The notes: generated by a model not told the origin, from the sequence alone. DNA of 64,000 nucleotides from JBBQZO01 sp038207625 (GCA_038207625.1 JBBQZO010000003.1:248001-312000); one strand, 5' to 3'; numbered from the stretch's first letter, positions 25,288 through 34,250 are shown. A program made the numbers and translations.

Positions 25288-25734
25288 ATGACGGTGCATT
25301 GCCTGCCGGAGACGCGCAAACTGTTGCTCGGTTTGCGCTTGTTCCACGGACTGGTCGAGAAAGACCTGTCGTCGCTGCTGTATCACGCCGAATTGGTCGA
25401 GTGCGCCGCGTACGACTACCTGATCCGCGAAGGCGAACAGGGCCACCACCTGTTTGTGCTGATCCACGGCCAAGTCGATATCAGCAAGCGCGCCGCCGGT
25501 GTCCAGAAAACCATCCAGTCGCTGGGACCGGGCGAATGCTTCGGCGAAATGTCGCTCATTGAATGCCGCAGCCGCTCGGCCTCGGTGCGGGCCCAGTCGG
25601 CCTGCAAGTTGTTGCGCATCGACGGCGAGGAGATCGACCGTCTGCCCGACGTGGCCGCCAAGCTTTACCGCAACATCGCGATCATGCTGTCGCAGCGCCT
25701 GCGCACCGCCAACGACCTGCTCGCGCTTGGTTGA
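25288..25734 (+). CDS. Cyclic-nucleotide-binding (cNMP) domain protein
   Basis: The 148-residue product is almost only a Crp-type cNMP-binding domain. It includes LIREGEQGHHLFVLIHGQVDI, LGPGECFGEMSLIE with the phosphate-binding-cassette core (GEMSLI) and RSRSASVRA. There is no helix-turn-helix, so it is not a Crp-like regulator by itself and probably works as a partner or sensor. ATG 25288 has AGGAG 7 nt upstream, better than the ATG at 25273. It stands alone between the tandem repeat and the convergent dgkA. Confidence 0.85.
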   Translation: MTVHCLPETRKLLLGLRLFHGLVEKDLSSLLYHAELVECAAYDYLIREGEQGHHLFVLIHGQVDISKRAAGVQKTIQSLGPGECFGEMSLIECRSRSASVRAQSACKLLRIDGEEIDRLPDVAAKLYRNIAIMLSQRLRTANDLLALG

Positions 25735-25740
25735 CGCGCC

Positions 25741-26127
25741 CTAGTAAAAGCGGTTGAACAACACCACGCCCCAGGTCGCCAGCGCCATGGCGCAGGCCAA
25801 AAACACCGCCGCGCTGCCAAAGTCCTTGGCGTTCTTCGACAAGGGATGGCGTTCCAGCGAGATCCGGTCGACCACGGCCTCGATGGCCGAATTGATCAGC
25901 TCGACAATCAGCACCAGCACCAGCACCGCGATCAGCACCAGTTTTTCAAACGCCGAGATTTTCAAGGCCAGCGCGACGACGCTGCCAATGACGGCCAGCA
26001 CCAGCTCCTGGCGAAACGCGTGTTCGTGCAGCCAGGCCGACTTGAAACCGTCGATCGAGTAGAAGAAGGCGGAATAAATCCGCTTCAGTCCGCTGGTGCT
26101 CTTGAATTCGCTTTTGCTCTGTTCCAT
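25741..26127 (-). CDS. dgkA: Diacylglycerol kinase
   Basis: Small integral membrane enzyme of 128 residues that phosphorylates diacylglycerol to phosphatidic acid in phospholipid recycling. Family motifs are GLKRIYSAFFYSIDGFKSAW, EHAFRQEL and the catalytic VELINSAIEAVVDRIS followed by AKDFGSAAV. Three transmembrane helices are evident. ATG 26127 (MEQSKSEFK) gives the normal family length. It converges with the cNMP-domain gene, 6 bp apart, and diverges from the IclR gene. Confidence 0.93.
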   Translation of the reverse strand: MEQSKSEFKSTSGLKRIYSAFFYSIDGFKSAWLHEHAFRQELVLAVIGSVVALALKISAFEKLVLIAVLVLVLIVELINSAIEAVVDRISLERHPLSKNAKDFGSAAVFLACAMALATWGVVLFNRFY

Positions 26128-26279
26128 GGGATCGATCTGATTGTGGGCTCGTGGTGCGACATTATGCCCGGCGTGCGCGCCTTGCGACGAGAATTCCCCC
26201 TCCCCAGCCACGCAATTTACCTATTTTTCACATTATGGTATAAAGTAAGACACTGATACTGCACTGCACCAACCACATT

Positions 26280-27059
26280 ATGAAAATTGAAACCGTCGAA
26301 ACACCGAAAACCTCGATCCAGGTGATCGAGCGCATGGTCGCCCTGCTCGATGCGCTGGCCAAGTATGCCGATCCGGTCAGCCTGAAGGAATTGTCGAAGG
26401 TATCCGGTCTGCATCCGTCCACTGCGCACCGCATCCTCAACGACATGGTCATCACGCGCTTCGTCGACCGGGTCGAGCCGGGCACTTACCGGCTGGGCAT
26501 GCGCCTGCTCGAATTGGGCAACGTCGTCAAGAGTCGCCTGTCGGTGCGCGAAGCGGCGCTCGACTTCATGCGCGCGCTGCACAAGAAAACCCAGCAGACC
26601 ATCAACCTGTCGGTGCGCCAGGGCGACGAAATCGTCTACATCGACCGGGCGTTTTCCGAGCGTTCCGGGATGCAGGTGGTACGCGCGATCGGTGGACGCG
26701 GGCCGCTGCACCTGACGTCGACGGGCAAATTATTCCTGTCGGTGGACGAGCCGAAGGCGATCCGCGCCTACGCCACGCGCACCGGTCTGGCCGGACACAA
26801 CAAGAATTCGATCACCGACCTGGCCCAGCTCGAGCGCGAGCTTGGCCTGGTGCGCGCGCGCGGCTATGCGCGCGACAACGAGGAGCTTGAACTAGGGGTG
26901 CGCTGCATGGCCGCGGGGATACGCGACGATTCCGGCAAGCTGATCGCCGGCCTGTCGATTTCGGCCCCGGCCGACCGCTTGCAGGACGAATGGCTGGATG
27001 ACCTGATCAGCACCGCCAATCAGATTTCGGCCACCTTGGGTTTCTTGCCGGTGCCGTGA
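26280..27059 (+). CDS. IclR-family transcriptional regulator
   Basis: The 259-residue product has the N-terminal winged helix (SIQVIERMVALLDALAKYA, LKELSKVSGLHPSTAHRILNDM, about 10-60) and a C-terminal IclR effector domain (INLSVRQGDEIVYIDRAF, PLHLTSTGKLFL, GVRCMAAGIRD, LSISAPADR). Such regulators usually control aromatic, glyoxylate or sugar-acid pathways. No catabolic gene is adjacent, so the target is unknown. The start is preceded by a TATAAAG-like box (26240-26246) in an AT-richer leader. Confidence 0.9.
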   Translation: MKIETVETPKTSIQVIERMVALLDALAKYADPVSLKELSKVSGLHPSTAHRILNDMVITRFVDRVEPGTYRLGMRLLELGNVVKSRLSVREAALDFMRALHKKTQQTINLSVRQGDEIVYIDRAFSERSGMQVVRAIGGRGPLHLTSTGKLFLSVDEPKAIRAYATRTGLAGHNKNSITDLAQLERELGLVRARGYARDNEELELGVRCMAAGIRDDSGKLIAGLSISAPADRLQDEWLDDLISTANQISATLGFLPVP

Positions 27060-27073
27060 GGCGGCACCGCCAA

Positions 27074-27091
27074 GCGGCGTCAGTACGCCGC
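27074..27091. terminator. Stem-loop between the convergent IclR and pbpG genes
   Basis: GCGGCGT / ACGCCGC arms with a 4-nt loop in the 67-bp gap. No T run, so termination strength is uncertain. Confidence 0.35.
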
Positions 27092-27126
27092 GTACCGGTG
27101 CATTACAGCATCGGTAGCGCGCAGCC

Positions 27127-28188
27127 CTAATACACTTCGGGCGCCTTGACGCTGACCGCTTCAAGCCACTTGCGCATGCGCCCGGCGTCGGCCGTGCGCG
27201 ACTGCTTGCCCTTGGAGTCGAGAAACACCATGATCACGGCGCGTCCCTGGATCATCGCCTGCATCACCAGACAGCGTCCGGCCTCGGTGATATAACCGGT
27301 CTTTTGCAGGCCAATCTTCCAGCCCGGCGTGGCCACCAGGCCGTTGGTATTGGCAAACTGCATGGGGCGCCCGCTGGCGTCGACGACGTACTTGCGATCG
27401 GTTGAATACGCCTTCAGGATAGGCTCCTGGTTGGCCGCGATGGCCAGCCGGGCCAGGTCGCGCGCGCTGGCGACGTTGGCGCTGGACAGGCCGTTGGAAT
27501 CGACGTAATGGGTTTCGGTCATGCCCAGCGACTGCGCCTTGGCATTCATCGCCTCGACGAAGGCGGGCAAGCCCCCCGGATAATTGCGCCCCAGCGCAGA
27601 AGCGGCGCGGTTTTCCGAACTCATCAACGCGATGTGCAGCATGTTCGAGCGGGTCAGGCGTGAGCCGACCTTCAGGCGCGAGCTGCTGTGCTTGACGCGA
27701 TCGACATCCTCGTCCGTCACTTCCAGCACTTCATTCATGTCCTGCCCGGCCTCGACGACGACCATGCCCGTCATCAGCTTGGTGATGGAGGCGATCGGCA
27801 AGGCCACCCCAGCATTTTTCTCGAACAGCACCTCGGAATTGCCCTCATCGAGCACCAGCGCCACCGAAGACTTCAGTTCGAGCGGGTCACGCGTCAGGTT
27901 CAGGCCGGCCAAATCGCCCGCGCTGGGCACGGCCGCGTCGGCCATATTCAAGGGAATGTGCTGATAGACGACGCGGCGCCGGCCATGCACGACCATCACG
28001 CGGCGCACCAGTTTCTCGTGCAGCGTCAGCGTCATGCGCAGGCCGCCTTGCTTGGCTTTGACCTTGGCGGTTCGGCTGTGATGCTTTTTCACCACGCCAT
28101 CAGCGCCGCTCTGCTGGGCGGCGGCGTTGGATGCTGGCAGCGCGAGTGCCAACAGGGAAATGAGTGCGCCAATTGCGAGCTTAGACAT
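27127..28188 (-). CDS. pbpG: D-alanyl-D-alanine endopeptidase (PBP7-type, peptidase S11)
   Basis: Periplasmic peptidase that cleaves cross-links in peptidoglycan. The 353-residue product has a signal peptide (1-24) and the three penicillin-binding motifs: SITK in IASITKLM, SEN in LMSSENRAA and KTG in LQKTGYI. The sequence around them (LELKSSVALVLDEGNSEVLFEKN, NYPGGLPAFVEAMN) fits PbpG. ATG 28188 (MSKLAIGAL) is chosen because it opens the signal peptide; the frame extends to 28254. A lysine/histidine-rich segment (KKHHSRTAKVKAKQ) precedes the catalytic domain. Confidence 0.92.
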   Translation of the reverse strand: MSKLAIGALISLLALALPASNAAAQQSGADGVVKKHHSRTAKVKAKQGGLRMTLTLHEKLVRRVMVVHGRRRVVYQHIPLNMADAAVPSAGDLAGLNLTRDPLELKSSVALVLDEGNSEVLFEKNAGVALPIASITKLMTGMVVVEAGQDMNEVLEVTDEDVDRVKHSSSRLKVGSRLTRSNMLHIALMSSENRAASALGRNYPGGLPAFVEAMNAKAQSLGMTETHYVDSNGLSSANVASARDLARLAIAANQEPILKAYSTDRKYVVDASGRPMQFANTNGLVATPGWKIGLQKTGYITEAGRCLVMQAMIQGRAVIMVFLDSKGKQSRTADAGRMRKWLEAVSVKAPEVY

Positions 28189-28337
28189 CCAATTTTCCCC
28201 TGTCGCGGTGAGTACTGCCAAGTTGCAGTGTAGCAAGCTATAAACCAAGCGCAAGAAAATTTAACGTTTATTCTCCGACGGCCACTGCCATACAACAATT
28301 GCCCGCTTTCGTGAGTAGTGTAACCGAATGTAACGAC

Positions 28338-29036
28338 CTACTCGACAAATCGCACAAAGCCTGCAACAGGTTCACGCTCGCTGACCAGCGAATTCTCAAC
28401 CTTGGCGGGATCGGCATAGCCGAGCGCCATGCCGCACACCACCATCTCGTTGGGCGGCAACGCCAGCACCTCGGCGATGATCTTGTGGTACTGGGTAAAT
28501 GCGGCCTGTGGACAAGTGTCAAGCCCGCGCCCGCGCGCGGCAACCATGATATTTTCCAGAAACATGCCGTAGTCCAGCCAGGAACCCTGCCCCAGCACCC
28601 GGTCGATGGTAAAGATGAAGCCCACCGGCGCATCGAAGAAGCGATAGTTGCGTCCATGCTGGGCCGCCATGCCAGCCTTGTTCTCGCGTGTCAGTCCCAG
28701 CAGCGCGTACAAGTCCCAGCCCACCTTGCGGCGCCGCTCGATAAACGGCGAAATCCAGTCGCGCGGATAGTAGTCGTATTCCTCGACGTGCAAGGCAGCG
28801 CTGGCCGGATCGTTGTGCGCCTGCAAAATCAGCTCCGACAGCTGCGCCTTGCGTTCGCCCGTCAGCACATGCACCCGCCACGGCTGGGTGTTGGTGCCTG
28901 ACGGCGCGCGCGCGCTCACCGCAAGGATCGCCTCGATATCGGCACGCTCGATCGGTGTGGGCAAGAACGCCCGTATCGAACGGCGTGAGGTGATGGCGGC
29001 ATCGACCATTTGCTGTTGCACACTTGAAATCATCAT
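28338..29036 (-). CDS. Nitroreductase-family FMN oxidoreductase
   Basis: The 232-residue product has the nitroreductase fold: TSRRSIRAFLPTPI near the start, SGTNTQPWRVHVL, a central ERRRKVGWDLYALLG region, MAAQHGRNY and the C-terminal MVVCGMALGYADP. Members reduce nitro compounds or quinones with NAD(P)H through FMN. The physiological substrate is unknown. It is a single gene, upstream of pbpG on the same strand but 149 bp away. Confidence 0.9.
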   Translation of the reverse strand: MMISSVQQQMVDAAITSRRSIRAFLPTPIERADIEAILAVSARAPSGTNTQPWRVHVLTGERKAQLSELILQAHNDPASAALHVEEYDYYPRDWISPFIERRRKVGWDLYALLGLTRENKAGMAAQHGRNYRFFDAPVGFIFTIDRVLGQGSWLDYGMFLENIMVAARGRGLDTCPQAAFTQYHKIIAEVLALPPNEMVVCGMALGYADPAKVENSLVSEREPVAGFVRFVE

Positions 29037-29304
29037 CTATCCCTAATTATTGAGCAATCGATAAGTGTTCTGATTGAACCGGCTTTGATGCAGCGCAACA
29101 CCCGTGCGTGTCAGCTCGGACATGATGCTGCGTGGCACGCGCTATGCTGCGCCGCAGCGGCATGCGCTTTCTGCAAGTCTAACATGGGTCCAAATGGGTA
29201 GTTCCCGCTGAGCAGCACTGATTGGTTTGCACCATAGAGGTGCACAAGCACGTCCTGCCATTGGTGCTCGGAAAGGTTTGTTTTTAAAGGGAAAAGTAGA
29301 TTTG

Positions 29305-29314
29305 GTGCAACGCA
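29305..29314 (-). promoter_or_regulatory. Upstream PhaR-like site of the phasin gene
   Basis: GTGCAACGCA, containing the palindromic TGC-N3-GCA, is the exact reverse complement of the site at 29363-29372. It lies 11 bp upstream of the -35 box. Confidence 0.55.
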
Positions 29315-29325
29315 CAAAAATAGTC

Positions 29326-29353
29326 TTGACTTAATTGTGAGAGTCATTAAAAT
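29326..29353 (+). promoter_or_regulatory. Sigma-70 promoter of the phasin gene
   Basis: TTGACT (29326-29331), a 16-bp spacer, then TAAAAT (29348-29353). Predicted start is near 29360, about 110 nt before the phasin ATG. The two TGC-N3-GCA sites flank it. Confidence 0.8.
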
Positions 29354-29362
29354 AGGGTTTGT

Positions 29363-29372
29363 TGCGTTGCAC
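29363..29372 (+). promoter_or_regulatory. Downstream PhaR-like site of the phasin gene
   Basis: TGCGTTGCAC overlaps the first transcribed bases, inverted relative to the site at 29305-29314. This arrangement suits repression by the PHA-responsive regulator PhaR. Confidence 0.55.
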
Positions 29373-29469
29373 AATTTTACTTGTACAGCCCGGATCCATA
29401 GTGTCATTTGCTTCAACGGTATGCAAAGCAGCATTCATCAACAAAACTATCTACTATTTGGAGAATTAT

Positions 29470-30039
29470 ATGTTTGCAATCCCTGAGCAGTTTTCGAACG
29501 CGACCAAAGCAAATTTCGAAGCCCAGTTCGCCATGTTTGCCTCGCTGACCAGCAAGGCATTTGAAGGCATCGAGAAGCTGGTAGACCTGAACATCAACGC
29601 TGCCAAGGCAACGTTGGAAGAGTCGTCGGTCGCTACCAAGCAGTTGCTGTCGGCTAAAGACCCACAAGAATTTTTCTCCTTGAGCGCCGCTCAAGCCCAG
29701 CCTAGCGCTGAAAAAGCGCTGTCGTATGGCCGTCAACTGGCCTCGATCGCTGCTGGCACCCAAGCCGAGTTCAGCAAGGCTGCTGAGTCGCAAATCGCCG
29801 AAACGAACCGCAAGGTCATCTCGCTGGTTGATGAAGTGAGCAAAAACGCGCCAGCCGGTTCGGAAAACGCTGTTGCGATCATCAAATCGGCGATCGGCAA
29901 TGCCAACGCTGGCTACGAGCAACTGACCAAAACCACCAAGCAAGCTGTCGAAGCGATGGAAACGAATCTGAACGCCGCCGTGACCCAGTTCACGCAAGCC
30001 GCCCAGAAATCGGTGCCACGCGCTGCCGCCAAGAAGTAA
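29470..30039 (+). CDS. phaP: Phasin (PHA granule-associated protein)
   Basis: The 189-residue amphipathic, helical protein coats polyhydroxyalkanoate granules. It matches the phasin family from MFAIPEQFSNATKANFEAQF through AFEGIEKLVDLNINAAKATLEE, LLSAKDPQEFFSLSAAQAQPSAEKALSYGR and the Ala/Lys-rich end. GGAG (29460-29463) precedes ATG 29470. No phaC/phaA/phaB gene is nearby, which is common for stand-alone phasins. The promoter carries palindromic TGC-N3-GCA sites, so control by PhaR is likely. An intrinsic terminator follows. Confidence 0.93.
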   Translation: MFAIPEQFSNATKANFEAQFAMFASLTSKAFEGIEKLVDLNINAAKATLEESSVATKQLLSAKDPQEFFSLSAAQAQPSAEKALSYGRQLASIAAGTQAEFSKAAESQIAETNRKVISLVDEVSKNAPAGSENAVAIIKSAIGNANAGYEQLTKTTKQAVEAMETNLNAAVTQFTQAAQKSVPRAAAKK

Positions 30040-30148
30040 TTGATACGGACGGCAGGCTGCGCGCCACCGGTTGCGCGCCGGCCGCCCGGATCGCTTGGGC
30101 TTTCTCCTCGGCGTCCGTGGTGTCATCCTCCAGACGGATGTCGTTCCA

Positions 30149-30176
30149 ATGCCCCGCTTTTGCGGGGCATTTTTTT
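30149..30176 (+). terminator. Intrinsic terminator of the phasin gene
   Basis: Perfect arms ATGCCCCGC / GCGGGGCAT around a TTTT loop, followed by a run of T (30170-30176). Confidence 0.9.
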
Positions 30177-30225
30177 CGCCCGTCGGCCCGGCGCGCGGCG
30201 CTGCCACTGGGCCGTTACCTGGGCG

Positions 30226-30612
30226 CTACGTGTGATAGCGCCCGGCCGTGTTGAGGAAGGCGCGCCAGCGCGTCACCTTGTCGTTTTGCACGGTGAACAC
30301 ATGCACCCATTCCGATTCAAACGTGATGCCGGTGTCGAGCGCAGTCGTTCTTTCCCAGCCTAACACGGTCAGATGCTGCCCGGCCTCGATGAATTCGCGC
30401 GGCTCGAAGGCCTGGATATCGTCGCTGCGCATGACGTCGCGAAAGAAGCTGCCCACCTCTTGCTTGGTGCGACGCCGTCCCGCGTAGGCGAGCTGGGCCG
30501 GGCCGACCAACTCCCAGTCGACCTGATCGGCCACCAAGGCCACGATGGCGTCGATGTCGCCGCGCCCGAACGCGGCATACGCCTGTTTGGCGACCTCTGT
30601 CGGTGTACTCAT
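30226..30612 (-). CDS. SnoaL-like/NTF2-fold protein
   Basis: The 128-residue product belongs to the NTF2-like superfamily related to ketosteroid isomerase. The typical start is EVAKQAYAAFGRGDIDAIVALVADQVDWELVGP, followed by SFFRDVMRSDDIQAFEPREFIE and the closing FTVQNDKVTRWRAFLNTAGRYHT. Such proteins bind or isomerise small hydrophobic molecules; the role here is unknown. ATG 30612 has AGGGGGA upstream; the frame is open to 30873 but without family similarity. Confidence 0.85.
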   Translation of the reverse strand: MSTPTEVAKQAYAAFGRGDIDAIVALVADQVDWELVGPAQLAYAGRRRTKQEVGSFFRDVMRSDDIQAFEPREFIEAGQHLTVLGWERTTALDTGITFESEWVHVFTVQNDKVTRWRAFLNTAGRYHT

Positions 30613-31140
30613 GATTGATCCCCCTTTCACTTGCAGGACGATCCCGCCGGAGGGCATTGCCCCCTCGCGCTGGAACGCCATTTGGTCATTTGACCGCACA
30701 TACGGGCAAAGATTCGCCGCGCACCGACGTCTCGCCCGACACGAGGCACCGATCCGAGTCGACGCGGCGCCGGGCGTCCATTTGCAAGGCCGCGCAGACT
30801 TGATCGCGCGCAAACATGAACCCAACAGGCGAACGGCATGCAGAACGCGCCTGCTTAAAAGTGAAATAGGCAACGCTCAATAAGGCGCCACACGGCATGC
30901 CCGCCGTGTCGGCAAGCACCGACCGAGGCGCGCTGACGGCGCAATCGGGCAGGGCCAACATCGCGCAACGGCGTCATGTCCGCTGGTGCGCCGGCAACCC
31001 CACCGGCTGGTGCCCGTTCGGACGGCTTGGACACCTCCCCGAAATAGTGAACGCAGCAATAATTGCCAGCGCAGCCCGCGTTATGCTGCGGACTCGCCGC
31101 GCCCGATTCGCGGTCACCGATCCCACCAGGAGCACACGGC
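30613..31140. other. 528-bp gap without supported gene
   Basis: All open frames here are short, unlike known families and poorly started. It must hold the promoter of the NTF2-like gene (minus) and that of the small membrane protein (plus). I see no repeat or RNA signature. Confidence 0.4.
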
Positions 31141-31491
31141 ATGGCTATCAATGCCTATGCGGGCGATCTGGACATCATCGTCGCGCTCGCGGCGGTGCTG
31201 TTCATCCTGTCGCTGTTCTACGCCTACCGCTTGCGCCTGGGAACCCAAAGCGATAAGCCCAGACGCATCGACAAGGCGCGCCGGCGCGGCTATCTGCTAA
31301 TCGGCCTGTGGGTGATCCTGCCGCCAATCTGGTTCTTCTTCGAATTGCAGTTCCTGCACACCAACCTGATGAGCAGTCCTAACGAATTGTCGCGCGTCGC
31401 CCACGCCCAGCACCTGGGCCGCAACATCTGGCTGACCATTGTCGTCGTGCTGGCCGCCATCGTCGGCATCAAGCGGTCGCCCGGTCCCTGA
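31141..31491 (+). CDS. Small membrane protein of unknown function
   Basis: The 116-residue product has three hydrophobic segments: IIVALAAVLFILSLFYAY (about 11-28), GYLLIGLWVILPPIWFFFEL (about 48-68) and a C-terminal IWLTIVVVLAAIVGI. The linkers are basic. I do not recognise the family. ATG 31141 has AGGAG about 9 nt upstream. The length and helix spacing are those of small inner-membrane proteins; no neighbour suggests a role. Confidence 0.65.
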   Translation: MAINAYAGDLDIIVALAAVLFILSLFYAYRLRLGTQSDKPRRIDKARRRGYLLIGLWVILPPIWFFFELQFLHTNLMSSPNELSRVAHAQHLGRNIWLTIVVVLAAIVGIKRSPGP

Positions 31492-31912
31492 GACTGGCTG
31501 GTCCGCAGCGGCCCGTGCCGGCCGATTTCCTTGTCGCGCGTCATACAGGCAAACAAGCGCTTGGAGATGAGCATGAGCATCAACATCAAGCCAACCTTGT
31601 TGACGAAGGACAAAGCGGGCGCTCCGCTGGCGCTGCTGCTCGATGACCTGATCGGCTTCTAGCGCTGCCGGCCGGTCAGCCGGTCAGCCGGTCAAACTGT
31701 ATGCCTGCGGGCGATTCGCCGGCCCGCCAGCAGAACTGGCGACACGCAGTCGGTCGCGCTGCGGTGAGCGGCACGTGCGCCGGTGCGCCGCTTGTCACGT
31801 CGTTGCGGCGTTTCGTCACACACGGCGCTCCGCCCCGGCCTGCCCGCGCGATACTCGCGCCCTGAGCGTGCTTGCAGCAGACCAGCGCTCCCACCCTGCC
31901 CCGAGGAAGACG
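31492..31912. other. 421-bp gap with a possible 29-31 codon ORF and short direct repeats
   Basis: ATG 31573 (or 31567) to TAG 31662 would encode MSINIKPTLLTKDKAG and a short hydrophobic tail ending LIGF. TTGGAG sits a few bases upstream, so it may be translated or be the leftover head of a lost gene. Three 8-bp CCGGTCAG/A copies in tandem lie at 31672-31695. Confidence 0.3.
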
Positions 31913-32320
31913 ATGACATTGCTACAGCGAGTTGTTTCGAAAGACAGCGCCGGCACCGACCTGCTGCGCCTGGTTTTGTGCGCCCTGATCTTCACCCACG
32001 GCGCCTACCGTTTCTATGAGGGCAGCACGCCGATTCTGGGCGAGATCCTGGAGAAAAAAGGCTTTCCCATTGGCGTCGTGCTGGCCTATGCCGTCAACCT
32101 GACCGAAACCGTCGGCACCGTCTTGCTGGCGCTGCGCCTGCTGGTGCTGCCGGTCAGCGCGGCGCTGTCGCTGATCTACCTGACCGGCATCATCCTGTTC
32201 CACCGCCACGCGGGATTTTTCGTCGTCGGCCCCGGCGAAGGCGGCTGGGAATACAGCGCCTTGCTGATCACCTGCCTGGTCACGACAGCGTGGCAGAACC
32301 GCGCGCGCCGCTGGTACTGA
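31913..32320 (+). CDS. DoxX-like membrane protein
   Basis: The 135-residue inner-membrane protein resembles the DoxX/DoxD family, with about four hydrophobic segments: LLRLVLCALIFTHGAYRFYEG, VVLAYAVNLTETVGTVLLAL, LPVSAALSLIYLTGIILFHR and YSALLITCLVTTAW. The GGWEYSALL motif before the last helix is typical. ATG 31913 has GAGGAAG a few bases upstream. The family is linked to quinone-dependent redox reactions in some members, but no specific function can be given. Confidence 0.75.
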   Translation: MTLLQRVVSKDSAGTDLLRLVLCALIFTHGAYRFYEGSTPILGEILEKKGFPIGVVLAYAVNLTETVGTVLLALRLLVLPVSAALSLIYLTGIILFHRHAGFFVVGPGEGGWEYSALLITCLVTTAWQNRARRWY

Positions 32321-32384
32321 GCCGGTTCGCCACTGAGTGTGCGCGTGCCGCGTCGAGCGCGTCGGCCAGCAAGGCCGACACGTC

Positions 32385-32990
32385 CAGGCAGCACCGATGA
32401 TCGGCCTGGATGGTTTGGCCGTTGCCGATGTCAATCGTGATGTTGCGCGTCTCGTCGCCCGACAAGACGCCGGTCAACGGATCGAAACCGGGAAAGCCTT
32501 GCACCGTCTTGACATTGTCGGACGTGTGCAGCGCGGCACGGGCGTATAAAAAGCGTTCTTGTCGTCGGTGGTGCGGGCGTAGAAGCTCAGCTCGCCCTGG
32601 TCGAGCTTGCGGGTGATGCTGGCCGTCAGCTGGCCGCCATCGTCGGCTGGAAACTGGGTGCACTTGACCCCTTCGGTGGTGCGATAAAAGCCGCCGATCA
32701 TGCCTTACCAGCCGTCGGCGATCTTGCCGCTGTAGACGCCGTCGAAGCGGTGCAAATTGCCCGTGCCGATGCTGGCGCGCAGACTGCCGTCGGGCGTATC
32801 GCAACCTTTTGAGGATGAGGTTCATGGTCGCGCCGGGCTGGCCGTTGGAGAAGATCGGGCTCGCCCCGCCACGCAGCACTTCGCCCCGTTCGACCGTATC
32901 GTCAATGCGAAACAGCGGCGAGTTTTCCAGGAAGGACAGCGATGGCGCCCGATACATCGGCGCGCCGTTCATCTGGATTCGTCACTGGCG
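32385..32990 (-). pseudogene. Remnant of a TonB-dependent siderophore-type receptor
   Basis: Pieces of one receptor lie in different frames on the minus strand. The plug segment RIDDTVERGEVLRGG and GQPGATMNLILK (about 32972-32807) is followed by a frameshift near 32803, then DTPDGSLRASIGTGNLHRFD, an in-frame TAA (32705-32707) after KIADGW, and MIGGFYRTTEGVK to DDKNAFYTP. A second frameshift near 32545 leads to SDNVKTVQGFPGFDPLTGV and SGDETRNITIDIGNG. The signal peptide, N-terminal plug and nearly all of the barrel are gone. It is a decayed fragment of perhaps 200 residues, next to an intact LacI regulator. Confidence 0.85.
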
Positions 32991-33239
32991 CGTCGCTGGC
33001 GATGCCTTTGCGGCCCTCTTTCCTGAGCACCAAGTTACTGTTCCTGTGCGTGGGCATGGCGTTTTCGCTGGTCAAGGTGTCGGTGTATTCGACGCCCGGT
33101 TTGATCGCGCTGATGCTGCTGACGATGTACTTCTTCACACGCGCGGTCGGCAAAATCGCGGCAGCTGATTTGCTATAATCGCACGCCCTTTCTACTCCGT
33201 GCGCGCCAGCTTGCGCACCTCCTCGCACACAGATCGCCC

Positions 33240-34250
33240 ATGAATCTCAAGAGCCTCGCGCGCACCCTCGGCATTTCAAAAACGACCGTCAGCCGGGCCT
33301 TGAACGGCTACCCCGAAGTCAATGCACAAACGCGCGCGCGCGTGCTGGCCGCCGCCAAGGAAGCGGGCTACGAGGCCAACCCGATGGCGCGCAGTCTGGC
33401 AGTCGGGCGCACCAATGTGTTTGGCATCATCTACCCGCTGCAGCCGAGCGACCTGGGCGACCCGATGTTCCTCGGCGTGGTCGGCGGCATGTCGGAGGCG
33501 CTCGAAGCGCGCAAAATGAACTTGATCATCGCGCCCGTGTCGCCGCAAAACGAGTTGCCGTCGTACGAGCAGATGGTGCGCGGACGGCGCGTCGACGGAC
33601 TGGTCGTCAGCCGCACGCTGGTGCATGACGAGCGCATCGCCTATCTGGTCAAGAAGGGCTTCCCGTTTGTCGCGCACGGGCGCACCGTCATCAAGCAGCC
33701 GTACGCGTGGTTCGACTACGACAACGAGGCCGGCATCGGCCTGGCGGTGCGGCGCCTGCTTGGCCTGGGCCACCAGCGCATCGCGCTCATCAGCGCACCG
33801 CTGGAACTCAATTTCGCCTGCCAGCGCAAACATAGCTTTGACGCCTGCATGAGCGCCGCTGGCCTGACGGTCGATCCGCGTCACCTGATCGACAACACCT
33901 TCGATCGGCGCACCGGTTATCAGGCGATGCAACAGCTGCTCGCCTGCACACCGCGCCCGAGCGCCGTGATCGTCGACAACCACCTGTCAGGCGTGGGCGC
34001 GGTGCGCGCACTGCTCGACGCCGGCATCGTCATCGGCAAGGACATGTCGGTGATCGTGTGGGGCAGCGTGGAGGACACACTGGTCGGCGCCAACGTCACC
34101 ACCATCGACCAGCCGGACGCGCGCGAAGCCGGCGCGAAGATGGCCGACATGCTCGCCGCACTGGTCGACGGCACGGCGCCGGCACAGTTGCAGGTGCTGT
34201 GGCAGCCGGTACTGCTGCCCGGCGCGAGCGTGGGCCCCTGCCCGCGCTGA
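33240..34250 (+). CDS. LacI-family transcriptional regulator
   Basis: The 336-residue product has the LacI helix-turn-helix at the very N-terminus (MNLKSLARTLGISKTTVSRALNGYPEVN) with hinge helix NPMARSLAVGRT, and a periplasmic-binding-protein-like effector domain (GIIYPLQPSDLGDPMFLGVVGG, HGRTVIKQPYAWFDYDNEAG, SVIVWGSVEDTLVGANVTTIDQPD). Such regulators usually respond to sugars. The only neighbour on its left is the TonB-receptor remnant, so it may be the orphan of a lost carbohydrate-uptake locus. A TATAAT box at 33174 is a likely -10 element. Confidence 0.92.
   Translation: MNLKSLARTLGISKTTVSRALNGYPEVNAQTRARVLAAAKEAGYEANPMARSLAVGRTNVFGIIYPLQPSDLGDPMFLGVVGGMSEALEARKMNLIIAPVSPQNELPSYEQMVRGRRVDGLVVSRTLVHDERIAYLVKKGFPFVAHGRTVIKQPYAWFDYDNEAGIGLAVRRLLGLGHQRIALISAPLELNFACQRKHSFDACMSAAGLTVDPRHLIDNTFDRRTGYQAMQQLLACTPRPSAVIVDNHLSGVGAVRALLDAGIVIGKDMSVIVWGSVEDTLVGANVTTIDQPDAREAGAKMADMLAALVDGTAPAQLQVLWQPVLLPGASVGPCPR

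Noticed and set aside
29133..29147. TGGCACG-CGCT-ATGC as a sigma-54 promoter for the phasin gene
   Set aside because: Spacing is right, but the -12 box is mismatched, the leader would exceed 300 nt, no enhancer-like palindrome is present, and the phasin gene has a good sigma-70 promoter much closer.
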